From contig JALVTJ010000019.1 in the NCBI GenBank assembly GCA_027036005.1, positions 1 through 40,715 of the forward strand: a DNA stretch of 40,715 nt, read 5' to 3'. The notes beneath the pieces were generated by a model. That model saw only the letters and a program-made list of their open reading frames with translations. It did not search any database and was not told where the DNA came from. How positions within the stretch are numbered: position 1 is the stretch's first letter; each line of letters opens with the position of its first letter. Positions 1 through 7,735 of this stretch are shown here, in pieces. The DNA is from Nautiliaceae bacterium. GTDB lineage: Bacteria; Campylobacterota; Campylobacteria; Campylobacterales; Nautiliaceae. Both the position numbers and the translations under genes were made by a program.

Positions 1-211
1 AAAAATAAGCGCTTATTGCTTGTAACCAATAAATTAAAATCGGTTTATCAAATCTCAAATGGCCGTTTAAATAAGTGGTTATAAAATTATGATTAATAAG
101 CATTTCTCTTGTGGCTTCGGCAAATACACCTTCATCAAGATTAAACAAAGGAGTAATAGATAAAGTTAAATAAAAATTTATTAAAATAGCTCCCAAAAAA
201 AATATTTTCAT
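1..211 (-). CDS. ArnT/GT39-type integral membrane glycosyltransferase, N-terminal fragment
   Basis: This reading frame is absent from the ORF track because it runs off the left edge. It starts at an ATG on the minus strand and gives about 70 residues: a first membrane helix, then LDEGVFAEATREML and FDKPILIYWL. That acidic DEG..FAEATREM loop after the first helix is the hallmark of the GT39/GT83 (PMT, ArnT-like) family, which transfers a sugar from a polyprenyl-phosphate donor on the periplasmic face of the inner membrane. It lies 11 bases after the stop of the small membrane protein gene, in an apparent operon with nfu. The acceptor and sugar cannot be judged from the fragment. Confidence 0.75.
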   Translation of the reverse strand, partial: MKIFFLGAILINFYLTLSITPLFNLDEGVFAEATREMLINHNFITTYLNGHLRFDKPILIYWLQAISAYF

Positions 212-222
212 TGATTTTATAT

Positions 223-660
223 TCAATATTGTCCCCTGTCTCTTACATAATTAAATGGATTCGTGTGAGATGTGTTATTCGGAACAATTACCGCATAATT
301 TCCTTTTTTATAGATAATTTTGAAATTATGCAACTTTTTAAGCTCCGTTACTTTTACTATTTTTGAGTTTTTATGTTTTGTAGCAAAATTTTTTGCATAC
401 ATAGGAGCTAATACAAAATATCCCAAAACAAGATAAATAAAATAAATACTTATAAACAATATTTGAGCGAATTGCACCCATTTGATTTTTAGTCCCGCAA
501 AGAAAAACACAATAACAATACCAAAATAAACAAGATTGAATTTAGGCAAAAAATAGATTGCAAAAATTTTAAGATTGTCATTTGGGATTTGTAAAAAAGC
601 GAATAAAATAAACGGAGTAAAAAAACCGATTGCCGAAACAATAAAAAATAGTTTTTTCAT
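223..660 (-). CDS. small integral membrane protein, unknown function
   Basis: I do not recognise this 145-aa protein. The first 90 residues hold about three hydrophobic helices (near 5-22, 36-56 and 63-88). They are followed by a basic soluble tail with several NF/Y-rich stretches that ends PFNYVRDRGQY. It overlaps the nfu stop by four bases (ATGA) and is followed 11 bases later by the GT39-type glycosyltransferase, so it is probably co-translated with both. The position next to a membrane glycosyltransferase hints at an envelope role, but the sequence itself gives no functional motif. Confidence 0.7.
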   Translation of the reverse strand: MKKLFFIVSAIGFFTPFILFAFLQIPNDNLKIFAIYFLPKFNLVYFGIVIVFFFAGLKIKWVQFAQILFISIYFIYLVLGYFVLAPMYAKNFATKHKNSKIVKVTELKKLHNFKIIYKKGNYAVIVPNNTSHTNPFNYVRDRGQY

Positions 661-923
661 AGCGGCATTACCCTGATTTTATCCGTATCAAGTTTTTTTC
701 TGAGTGTCTCTTCTATTGCAAAAAGTGTAGCTCCTCCGGCGGAAGAACAAGCCGCACAAGCTCCTCCGTATCTTATAAACACATGTGTTTCCCCGTTACT
801 CTCCCTAACATCCACAATTTCGGCATATCCTCCGTCAAACGCAAGCATAGGCATAATGTCTTTTTTAAGAACCTCTTCAATAGCCTCTATTTTTTCTTTA
901 ATATTCATTTCTTCAAATTTCAT
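657..923 (-). CDS. nfu: NifU-like C-terminal-domain iron-sulfur scaffold (Nfu type)
   Basis: This 88-aa protein consists only of the NifU C-terminal (Nfu) domain. It has the FDGGYAEIVDV strand and the GGACAACSSAGGATL loop, in which the two cysteines of the CxxC pair would bridge a [4Fe-4S] cluster at a dimer interface. Such proteins carry Fe-S clusters from the assembly machinery to client enzymes in the cytosol; likely local clients are the radical SAM protein and GltB. The start is preceded by an AAAGGA ribosome site. It leads an operon whose next gene overlaps it by four bases. Confidence 0.92.
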   Translation of the reverse strand: MKFEEMNIKEKIEAIEEVLKKDIMPMLAFDGGYAEIVDVRESNGETHVFIRYGGACAACSSAGGATLFAIEETLRKKLDTDKIRVMPL

Positions 924-940
924 ATAAATCCTTTTTTATA

Positions 941-946
941 AATATA
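941..946 (-). promoter_or_regulatory. possible -10 box for nfu
   Basis: On the minus strand TATATT lies about 18 bases before the nfu start, in an A/T-rich divergent intergenic region. No convincing -35 is visible, which is usual for sigma70 promoters in this phylum, where -35 boxes are poorly conserved. Confidence 0.35.
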
Positions 947-977
947 ACTGAAATTGCATTTAAAATCAAATTGTAGA

Positions 978-983
978 TATAAT
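978..983 (+). promoter_or_regulatory. -10 box for the nucleosidase/SPL-like operon
   Basis: A perfect TATAAT sits 19 bases before the ATG at 1003 and is followed by an AAAGAG ribosome site. It is the only good -10 on the plus strand in this divergent gap. Confidence 0.6.
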
Positions 984-1002
984 TTTATCAAAAAGAGATT
1001 TG

Positions 1003-1734
1003 ATGATAGGAATAATTTGTGCCTATTTAAAAGAAGCCAAGCCTTTAATTAAATATTTTGATTTAAAAAAGATTAATGAAAAATTTAGTATTTATGAAAA
1101 CGAAAAAATATCTTTGATAATATCGGGACAAGGGAAGCTAAATTCGGCAATTGCAACAACTTATCTTTTATCTACAAAAAAAATTTCAAATATTATAAAT
1201 TTTGGAATTGCGGGTAGCCCTGAATTTAAAATCGGTGAAATTTTTCTGATAAATAAAATTAATAATAAATTTTTCCCCGATATTTTAATTTCCCATACTT
1301 TTAGAGAAAGTGAAATAATATGTGCCGACGAGGTTAAAATAGGTGGAGAATTTAAGTTGGTGGATATGGAAAGCGAAGGTTTTTTTAAAGCGGCAATCAA
1401 GTTTTTAAAAGCTCATCATATTTATTTGATTAAGATTGTAAGCGATAATCTTGAATGTTTTAAACCTGATGATAAATTTATGGATGAACTTATAAATCCT
1501 CATTTGGAAAATATTGAAAAATTTTTTTATTCTTTAAAAAAAGAGAAAAAAACTAATTTAAGTTTGGCGGAGGAGATTAGTAAAAAATACAATCTCTCTT
1601 TTTCTCAAAAAATGCAGCTTAAAGATAGGGTAATGTTTTATTTGCTAAATAACCGAAAACTGCCGAAAATAGATTTTGAAAAAACAAACAGAAAAAACGA
1701 TTTTAGGAGAATAATGGATGAATTTAAGATTTAG
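1003..1734 (+). CDS. compact MTA/SAH nucleosidase-like (PNP/UDP phosphorylase family) protein
   Basis: The N-terminus MIGIICAYLKEAKPL matches 5'-methylthioadenosine/S-adenosylhomocysteine nucleosidases and places Glu11 where the catalytic glutamate sits. INFGIAGSPEFKIGEI is the family's glycine loop, DMESEG (Met122-Glu123) is the ribose-binding pair, and IVSDN supplies the catalytic Asp (about 148). The Met-Glu pair comes about 50 residues earlier than in E. coli MTAN (near 173), so the middle of the fold is shortened. Residues 180-243 form an extra charged helical tail. I chose ATG 1003 over TTG 1000 because of the AAAGAG site and the family start. The last 17 bases overlap the radical SAM gene, implying coupled translation. 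A plausible role is cleaving adenosyl by-products of that enzyme. Confidence 0.75.
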   Translation: MIGIICAYLKEAKPLIKYFDLKKINEKFSIYENEKISLIISGQGKLNSAIATTYLLSTKKISNIINFGIAGSPEFKIGEIFLINKINNKFFPDILISHTFRESEIICADEVKIGGEFKLVDMESEGFFKAAIKFLKAHHIYLIKIVSDNLECFKPDDKFMDELINPHLENIEKFFYSLKKEKKTNLSLAEEISKKYNLSFSQKMQLKDRVMFYLLNNRKLPKIDFEKTNRKNDFRRIMDEFKI

Positions 1735-2671
1735 ACATATTTATGTTGAAAAAAGAATTTTAAACAACGAATATGTTAAAAATATTTTGGCAAAATTTCC
1801 AAAAGCGGAGATTATAGAAATAAACCACTACAAAGACAGGTTTAATCCTTATTATCAGTCTTTTCGTGCACAAAAAGACGCTCAAAGCTTAATTCTGGCT
1901 AAAAAAGATCCTCCTTTTATATATGAAGCAAGCGAGCTTATTCAAAAGCTCGGAGTTAATTTTTTTTACACAACACCCATGCTAAATTGTATATATGATT
2001 GTCATTACTGCTTTTTGCAAGGGATGTATCCAAGTTCTAATTTGGTTTTATTTGTTAATTTCAATGATTTTTTCAAAGAAGTTGAGAGGGTTTATGAAAA
2101 TTTAGGAAATTTGTTTTTATCAATTTCATATGATACCGATATTTTAGCAGTTGAAAATCTTTTTGGCGTAGCTAAAAAGTGGGCTGATTTTGTAAAAGAT
2201 AAAAATATAAAACTTGAACTTCGAACAAAATCGGTAAATATAGATTTTGAATATCAGGAAAATTTAGTTTTCGCTTTTTCGCTCTCGCCCGAAACGGTAA
2301 TTGAAAGATATGAAAAATACACTCCCAAACTCAAAGCAAGAATAAAAGCTATTAAAAAAGTTATAAACAAGGGTTTTAAACCTGTAATTGTATTTGACCC
2401 AATTATAAAATTGCCAAATTTTAAAGAAGTTTATAAAGATTTTTTACAAAAAGTTTTTAGCGAAATTAATTATAAGAATATTGAATCAATTGTATATGGG
2501 ACTTTTAGAATGAATTCAACACAGTTTAAGATTATTAAAAAGCAGCTTCTCAGCGATATTTATTATTATCCTTACAGTGTAAAAAACGGGATTGTGGAAT
2601 ATGAGGATAAAGAGGAAGTAATAAAATTTATAGAAAATTTACTTCCCGATGTTAAAAAAATATTTGTTTAA
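1718..2671 (+). CDS. spore photoproduct lyase-like radical SAM protein
   Basis: This 317-aa protein has the spore photoproduct lyase (SplB) layout. The radical SAM cysteines are CIYDCHYCF (C91, C95, C98), with the CxxxCxxC spacing that binds a [4Fe-4S] cluster and SAM, followed by the LRTKS and VFDPII segments of the barrel. The organism shows no sign of sporulation. By eye, Tyr97 of the family radical relay is kept but the position of Tyr99 is Phe. The segment holding the hydrogen-donor cysteine (Cys141 in Bacillus) reads SISYDTD, with no cysteine. A canonical DNA-repair reaction is therefore doubtful and the substrate is unknown. An AGGAGA site precedes the ATG. The stop overlaps the convergent TM2 gene by four bases. 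Confidence 0.8.
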   Translation: MNLRFRHIYVEKRILNNEYVKNILAKFPKAEIIEINHYKDRFNPYYQSFRAQKDAQSLILAKKDPPFIYEASELIQKLGVNFFYTTPMLNCIYDCHYCFLQGMYPSSNLVLFVNFNDFFKEVERVYENLGNLFLSISYDTDILAVENLFGVAKKWADFVKDKNIKLELRTKSVNIDFEYQENLVFAFSLSPETVIERYEKYTPKLKARIKAIKKVINKGFKPVIVFDPIIKLPNFKEVYKDFLQKVFSEINYKNIESIVYGTFRMNSTQFKIIKKQLLSDIYYYPYSVKNGIVEYEDKEEVIKFIENLLPDVKKIFV

Positions 2672-3117
2672 AACCAGCATTTTTTATGGGCTACATATGT
2701 GTTGTAAAAATCTTCATCGGATTTGAAGAAATAAATTAAAGCTTCAATAAATGCAATAATCCCTATAATTATACTCGGTATTCCAAACAAAAACAGACCG
2801 AAAAACCATATCAAAAGCATAATTATTCCTTCTTTATTGCATCCTAAATAAAATTTGTGAATTCCAAGTGCTCCCAAAAAAAGTGCCAAAAGACCTGCGA
2901 CTATTTTGCTTTTTTCATTTGTGTGGGTTGTATGTATGTCGGAATAAATGTTTTTTGCTTTGTTTTCTTCCGCTTCAAAATCGACTTTTAAACCTTTTTT
3001 TGGTTGAATATCTTTATCGTTCCAGTCGGAATTGGTAAAAACATATCTATTTCCGTCTTCTCCTGATATTGCTCCTTCACCTTTTTGCAAATCGAAGTCT
3101 AAAATTTGCCCTTTCAT
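2668..3117 (-). CDS. cold-shock-fold plus TM2-domain membrane protein
   Basis: The N-terminal 60 residues (MKGQILDFDLQKGEGAISGE, then RYVFTNSDW) resemble a cold-shock/OB-type domain. A linker is followed by a TM2 domain: KSKIVAGLLALFLGALGIHK, FYLG, then a second hydrophobic helix with a GIPSIIIGIIAFIEALIYF pattern. TM2 proteins are inner-membrane proteins of unclear function; the fused domain could bind nucleic acid at the membrane. The gene has its own well-formed promoter and an AAGGAG site. It lies downstream of gltB on the same strand and converges on the radical SAM gene. Confidence 0.8.
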   Translation of the reverse strand: MKGQILDFDLQKGEGAISGEDGNRYVFTNSDWNDKDIQPKKGLKVDFEAEENKAKNIYSDIHTTHTNEKSKIVAGLLALFLGALGIHKFYLGCNKEGIIMLLIWFFGLFLFGIPSIIIGIIAFIEALIYFFKSDEDFYNTYVAHKKCWF

Positions 3118-3153
3118 ACTTTCTTTCTCCTTTTTGTTTTTAATACAAAATTA

Positions 3154-3182
3154 ATTTTATATTAAAAATTTCTTTTCGTCAA
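3154..3182 (-). promoter_or_regulatory. sigma70-type promoter for the CSD-TM2 gene
   Basis: On the minus strand TTGACG and TAAAAT are separated by exactly 17 bases. The -10 box ends 36 bases before the ATG and is followed by AAGGAG. A clear -35 is unusual in this genome, so this is probably a strong promoter that lets the gene be expressed apart from gltB. Confidence 0.65.
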
Positions 3183-3224
3183 GATATTAAGATGATTTTA
3201 TATAAATTTTAAGAGGAGAAAAAA

Positions 3225-6200
3225 TTAATCCATTTCGTTAGGATCGAGAGGAGGTTTGTTGTCTTTTGGTGTAATAAGCCAGAAGTGTCTCACTTCGCTT
3301 CTGAAATTGTCCAAAATATATTTTGTTTTTTTGCTGCTAGTTGCATTATAATATTCTATTAGTCTTTTTTTAAGATAAATTTTAGGCTTTTCGTTTTCAT
3401 CGATATCAATTCTTCTAATTTCAATAAGATCAGGATTAATTTTATCTACAAGCGAATGTTCTTTATCATATACGAAAGCTACTCCTCCCGTCATACCGGC
3501 ACCAAAATTTATACCGGTTTTTCCGAGTATTATAACTTCACCTCCCGTCATATATTCGCACGGATGATCACCCGTGCCTTCGACTATCGCAACGGCTCCC
3601 GAGTTTCTAACGGCAAATCTCTCTCCTACTTCTCCGGCAATGAATAATTTTCCTCCTGTCGCTCCGTAAAGGCATGTATTTCCGGCCGCCGCACCGTTTT
3701 TATTCGGTATTATAATAATTTTACCGCCTGCCATACCTTTTCCTACATAATCGTTTGCAACTCCTTTTAATTCAATTGTCATACCTTTGCTTAAAAACAC
3801 TCCGAAACTCTGCCCCGCAACCCCTTTTAATTTATAAACAATGCTCTCATCTGGCAATCCTTCATCACCATAATATTTTGCAATAATTCCGCTGGTATAT
3901 GCGCCGAAACTTCTGTTTAAATTGCAAATTTCCGCTTTTACGACCGATTTGTGATTTGGGTTTTTGATTGTCTCCATAACTTTTTCAAGCAACTCTTTTT
4001 CAAAATTGTTTTTGTCAAAAGGAATGTTTTCTTTTGTTTTTACATCAATACCTTCAACTCTTTTTAAGATTTCGGAGAAATCGAATTTTTTTGCTATGTC
4101 AATATCTTTTATTTTAATCAAATCGTTTCTTCCGATAATCTCTTTTAAAGATTTGTATCCCATTTTGGCAAGCCATTCTCTTATATCTTCGGCAAGAAAA
4201 TTTATATAATTTATTATTTTATCTACGCTGCCTTTGAATTTTGCTCTGTATTCTTTATCCTGAGTTGTAATGCCTTTTGGGCATTTGTTTGTTTGGCAGC
4301 TTCTGCAAAAAATACACTCAACCGCCATCATAAGAGCCGTTCCAAACGCATATTCCTCAGCTCCTAAAAGTGAAGCGAAAATAACGTCTCTTCCTATTTT
4401 AAGCCCTCCGTCCGTTTCAAGCGTTACAAATTCCCTTAAATGATTTTCTTTTAGGGCGTTATGTGCTTCTATAAGCCCGAGTTCCCACGGATTACCAGCA
4501 TGGCGTATGGATGTTATTGGAGCTGCTCCCGTTCCTCCTTCCGCACCTGAAATGGTAATTTTATCTGCATATGCTTTGGCAACTCCCGCGGCAATTGTTC
4601 CAACTCCCGAAGTTGAAACGAGTTTTACGCTGATTTTGGCTTTCGGGTTTATCTGTTTCAAATCGAATATAAGCTGTGCTAAATCCTCTATTGAATAAAT
4701 GTCATGATGAGGAGGAGGCGAAATAAGCGTTTTGCCTGGGGTTGTATGTCTTAGTTTTGCAATATAAGTCGTTACTTTAAATCCCGGAAGCTGTCCTCCC
4801 TCACCAGGTTTTGCACCTTGGGCCACTTTAATCTGAATTTCTTCGGCATTAACAAGATATTCAGGAGTTACGCCAAATCTACCGCTTGCAACCTGGCGGA
4901 TTTTGCTTCTTTTGATTGTGCCGTTTCTAACCTTATCCTCTCCGCCTTCACCGGAATTGGATTTTGCTCCAAGTCTGTTCATCGCCTCGGCTATTGCTTC
5001 GTGAGCTTCGGGACCAAGAGCCCCGATACTCATAGCAGCGCCTATAAACCTTTTTATGATTTTTTCTTTACTTTCCACCTCATCGATTGAAATAGGGTTT
5101 TTATCGGATTTGATTTCAAGTAAATCCCTTATGTATGTAGGGCGTCTGTTTTCGACGAGGTTTTTAAATTCTTCATAATCTTTTTTCTCCCCGCTTTCCA
5201 CCATTTTGGTAAATTGTTTAACGAGAGGCGGTGTTACTTCATGATATTCTTCACCTTTTCTGAATCTGAACACTCCTCCGTTTGGAATTTTTTCTTCTTC
5301 AAATGCCGCTTTATGTTTTTTGTTTAGCCTTTTTTCTATATCTTCGTATGTTAATCCCGGAAGTAGTGTTTTGCTTCCTATAAAGCATTCATCTGTTATT
5401 TCTTGCGAAAGTCCTATGATATCCATCAAAGCGGAATTTCTGTAACTTGCAATGGTTGAGATACCCATTTTAGACATTATTTTTAAAATACCTTTATTAA
5501 GAGCTGAATGTATGTTAAAAAGGGCATCGTCTTTTGATAAGCCTTCTTCATCGCATATTACGCAAACAGTTTTAAATAAAAGATATGGATATATCGCACT
5601 TGCTCCGTAAGCTATCATTACCGCCGCATCGTGAGGAGTGATAACTTCGCTTGTAATCGCTACAATACTTGTTAAATGTCTTAATTTATGTTCAAGCAGT
5701 TTTTTATGCACTCTTCCTATTACCATAGCCATAGGTATTAGTTTGTGTTCTTTATCAAGTAGTTTGTCGCTTAAAAATATTATTCTAACTCCGTTTTTAA
5801 CGTCTTTAATTATTTTATCGGTTAATTTTTCAAGAGATTCTTTTAAATTTTCTTTAAAATGTGTATGATACGTTTTGTTTTTATAATCTTTTTCAAATCT
5901 TGGACTGTTTTCGTCTCCGAAACTTTCTAAAACGTTTATTTTTGTTTGGGTAAGAATTGGAGAAGTAGTTTTTAATCTTTTTGCATGTTCAGGTTCTTCG
6001 TCTAATATATTGTGAACTTCGCCAAATCCTGTATTAAGGCTCATTACAATTTTTTCTCTTAACGAATCGATAGGCGGGTTTGTAACCTGAGCGAATTTTT
6101 GTCTGAAAAAGTCGTTAAAACTTCTGTAAGGATATTCGCTAAAACACGCAAGAGGCGTATCGTCTCCCATACTTCCGGTAGGCTCTTTTGCATCTTTGAT

Positions 6201-7604
6201 CATTGGTTTTATCATTAAATTTATGACTTCTTTTGTAATTCCCGCATATCTTTGTTTCGGAATTAAATTTTTTATTTCAATCTTTTCATTTATAGCATAC
6301 GGATTTTCTATATATTCTTGAAGATAAATCATATTTTCATTAAGCCATTTTGTATAAGGATTGCTTGATTTTAGGTATTCGTCTATGTCTTTGTTTTTAA
6401 GAACAATTCCGAATTTCGTATCAACCCCTATCATTTGACCTGATTGAAGTTTTCCTCTTTCAGCTATTTCATCTTCATCAATATCGATAACTCCGTATTC
6501 GCTGGCTATTAAAATTCTTTCATCTTTTGTAATTACATATTTTGCAGGTCTAAGGCCGTTTCTATCAAGCACCACGGCAATGTATCTGCCATCACTCACA
6601 CTTACAGCCGCAGGACCGTCCCATGCCTCGAATCTGGTTGAGAAATATTCGTAAAACGCTTTAAGTTCGCTATCAAGATAAGGAGCGTTTTGCCAAGGCA
6701 TAGGAATTAGGGCTCTAACGGCTTTAAAAAAGTCCATTCCGTTTATTATTAAAAATTCCATCATTCTATCAAGAGAGCTTGAATCGCTTTCATCAAATCT
6801 TATTATAGGAAGTAATCTTTGAAGTTCATCTTGCGAAAAAACCTCGCTTTTAATGGATTCGGATTTTATTAGAGAATTTATTCTGTTTGCCTGAATGGAA
6901 TTAATTTCTCCGTTGTGTGCTATAAATCTGAAAGGCTGGGCAAGTCTCCATTCAGGCAGGGTGTTTGTTGAAAATCTTTGGTGAAAAAGCGCAAAATATA
7001 CTTTAAAATCCTTATCGGTAAGATCTGGATAAAAGATTTTTATGTAATTAGGCATTAACATGCCTTTGTAGGCTATTTTTTTGGAACTGAACGTAGGGAT
7101 ATAAAAATCCCTATCTTCTATGAAATTTTCAATCTCTTTTCTCGTAAGATATAAAAGTTCTTCAAATCTTTTAACCGCTACTATGGAATTTGGAACAATA
7201 AAAAGATGATAAATTTTAGGAAGTGTTTTTAATGCAAGTTCGCCCAAAGCTTCAGTATTTATAGGAACTTCCCGCCAAAAAAGAGGTTTTAAATCGTTTT
7301 TTATACAAAATTCTTCGATAATTGATTTTTGGTTTTCGTTTTTTAGGAATATTACTCCTATGCCGAATTGTTCGGGAAGATCAAATCCGTGTTCTTTTGC
7401 TATTTTTTTAAAAAATTTTTTGGGCATTGAAAATAAAAGTCCGCTTCCATCCCCACTTTTGCCATCAGCTGCAATGGCGCCTCTGTGCATCATTCTTTCA
7501 AGTGCTGTTAAAGCGTCGTTTACCATTTTGTGTGAAGGTTTTCCTTTAATGTTTGCAATTACTCCAAAACCGCAGTTGTCTTTAAATTCAAGTGTTTTTG
7601 ACAT
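3225..7604 (-). CDS. gltB: glutamate synthase large subunit (GOGAT alpha)
   Basis: At 1459 residues this is a full-length large subunit. It makes glutamate from glutamine and 2-oxoglutarate. A ten-residue propeptide precedes the class-II amidotransferase nucleophile Cys11 (DNCGFGVIA). The amidotransferase domain runs to about 400 and the central domain to about 740. The FMN barrel is at roughly 780-1150 (KPGEGGQLPG, GGTGAAPITS) and carries the 3Fe-4S ligands CIFCRSCQTNKCPKG near 1095-1110. The GXGXG helix domain with repeated Gly-Gly turns fills 1210-1400. No gltD (NADPH-oxidising small subunit) is adjacent or elsewhere in the window, so the electron donor must be encoded elsewhere or be ferredoxin-like. 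A sigma54-like site lies upstream, which suggests nitrogen control. Confidence 0.96.
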   Translation of the reverse strand: MSKTLEFKDNCGFGVIANIKGKPSHKMVNDALTALERMMHRGAIAADGKSGDGSGLLFSMPKKFFKKIAKEHGFDLPEQFGIGVIFLKNENQKSIIEEFCIKNDLKPLFWREVPINTEALGELALKTLPKIYHLFIVPNSIVAVKRFEELLYLTRKEIENFIEDRDFYIPTFSSKKIAYKGMLMPNYIKIFYPDLTDKDFKVYFALFHQRFSTNTLPEWRLAQPFRFIAHNGEINSIQANRINSLIKSESIKSEVFSQDELQRLLPIIRFDESDSSSLDRMMEFLIINGMDFFKAVRALIPMPWQNAPYLDSELKAFYEYFSTRFEAWDGPAAVSVSDGRYIAVVLDRNGLRPAKYVITKDERILIASEYGVIDIDEDEIAERGKLQSGQMIGVDTKFGIVLKNKDIDEYLKSSNPYTKWLNENMIYLQEYIENPYAINEKIEIKNLIPKQRYAGITKEVINLMIKPMIKDAKEPTGSMGDDTPLACFSEYPYRSFNDFFRQKFAQVTNPPIDSLREKIVMSLNTGFGEVHNILDEEPEHAKRLKTTSPILTQTKINVLESFGDENSPRFEKDYKNKTYHTHFKENLKESLEKLTDKIIKDVKNGVRIIFLSDKLLDKEHKLIPMAMVIGRVHKKLLEHKLRHLTSIVAITSEVITPHDAAVMIAYGASAIYPYLLFKTVCVICDEEGLSKDDALFNIHSALNKGILKIMSKMGISTIASYRNSALMDIIGLSQEITDECFIGSKTLLPGLTYEDIEKRLNKKHKAAFEEEKIPNGGVFRFRKGEEYHEVTPPLVKQFTKMVESGEKKDYEEFKNLVENRRPTYIRDLLEIKSDKNPISIDEVESKEKIIKRFIGAAMSIGALGPEAHEAIAEAMNRLGAKSNSGEGGEDKVRNGTIKRSKIRQVASGRFGVTPEYLVNAEEIQIKVAQGAKPGEGGQLPGFKVTTYIAKLRHTTPGKTLISPPPHHDIYSIEDLAQLIFDLKQINPKAKISVKLVSTSGVGTIAAGVAKAYADKITISGAEGGTGAAPITSIRHAGNPWELGLIEAHNALKENHLREFVTLETDGGLKIGRDVIFASLLGAEEYAFGTALMMAVECIFCRSCQTNKCPKGITTQDKEYRAKFKGSVDKIINYINFLAEDIREWLAKMGYKSLKEIIGRNDLIKIKDIDIAKKFDFSEILKRVEGIDVKTKENIPFDKNNFEKELLEKVMETIKNPNHKSVVKAEICNLNRSFGAYTSGIIAKYYGDEGLPDESIVYKLKGVAGQSFGVFLSKGMTIELKGVANDYVGKGMAGGKIIIIPNKNGAAAGNTCLYGATGGKLFIAGEVGERFAVRNSGAVAIVEGTGDHPCEYMTGGEVIILGKTGINFGAGMTGGVAFVYDKEHSLVDKINPDLIEIRRIDIDENEKPKIYLKKRLIEYYNATSSKKTKYILDNFRSEVRHFWLITPKDNKPPLDPNEMD

Positions 7605-7648
7605 ATTTTTCCTTTAAGAGCTTATTAATCCTATTTTATAATTATCAA

Positions 7649-7654
7649 ATTATA
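7649..7654 (-). promoter_or_regulatory. -10 box candidate for gltB
   Basis: TATAAT on the minus strand lies about 45 bases before the gltB ATG. It has no matching -35 and directly abuts the sigma54-like element, so one of the two may be the real promoter. Confidence 0.5.
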
Positions 7655-7669
7655 GCAAAAAAGTTGCCA
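7654..7669 (-). promoter_or_regulatory. sigma54 (RpoN)-like promoter candidate for gltB
   Basis: The minus strand reads TGGCAACTTTTTTGCT, with the invariant GG and GC exactly ten bases apart as in -24/-12 promoters. The -24 element departs from TGGCAC only at its last base. It sits about 50 bases before the gltB start. RpoN control of nitrogen assimilation genes is well known in other bacteria. In an A/T-rich genome a chance match is possible. Confidence 0.4.
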
Positions 7670-7709
7670 TTTTAGGCACTTCTTGATTTTTAAATTAATA
7701 ATAAAATGA

Positions 7710-7715
7710 TATAAT
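7710..7715 (+). promoter_or_regulatory. -10 box for cfa
   Basis: A perfect TATAAT lies 20 bases before the cfa ATG, with an AAGGAG ribosome site between them. The spacing fits a short-leader sigma70 promoter. Confidence 0.6.
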
Positions 7716-7735
7716 TGAAAAAAAAGGAGTAATTA

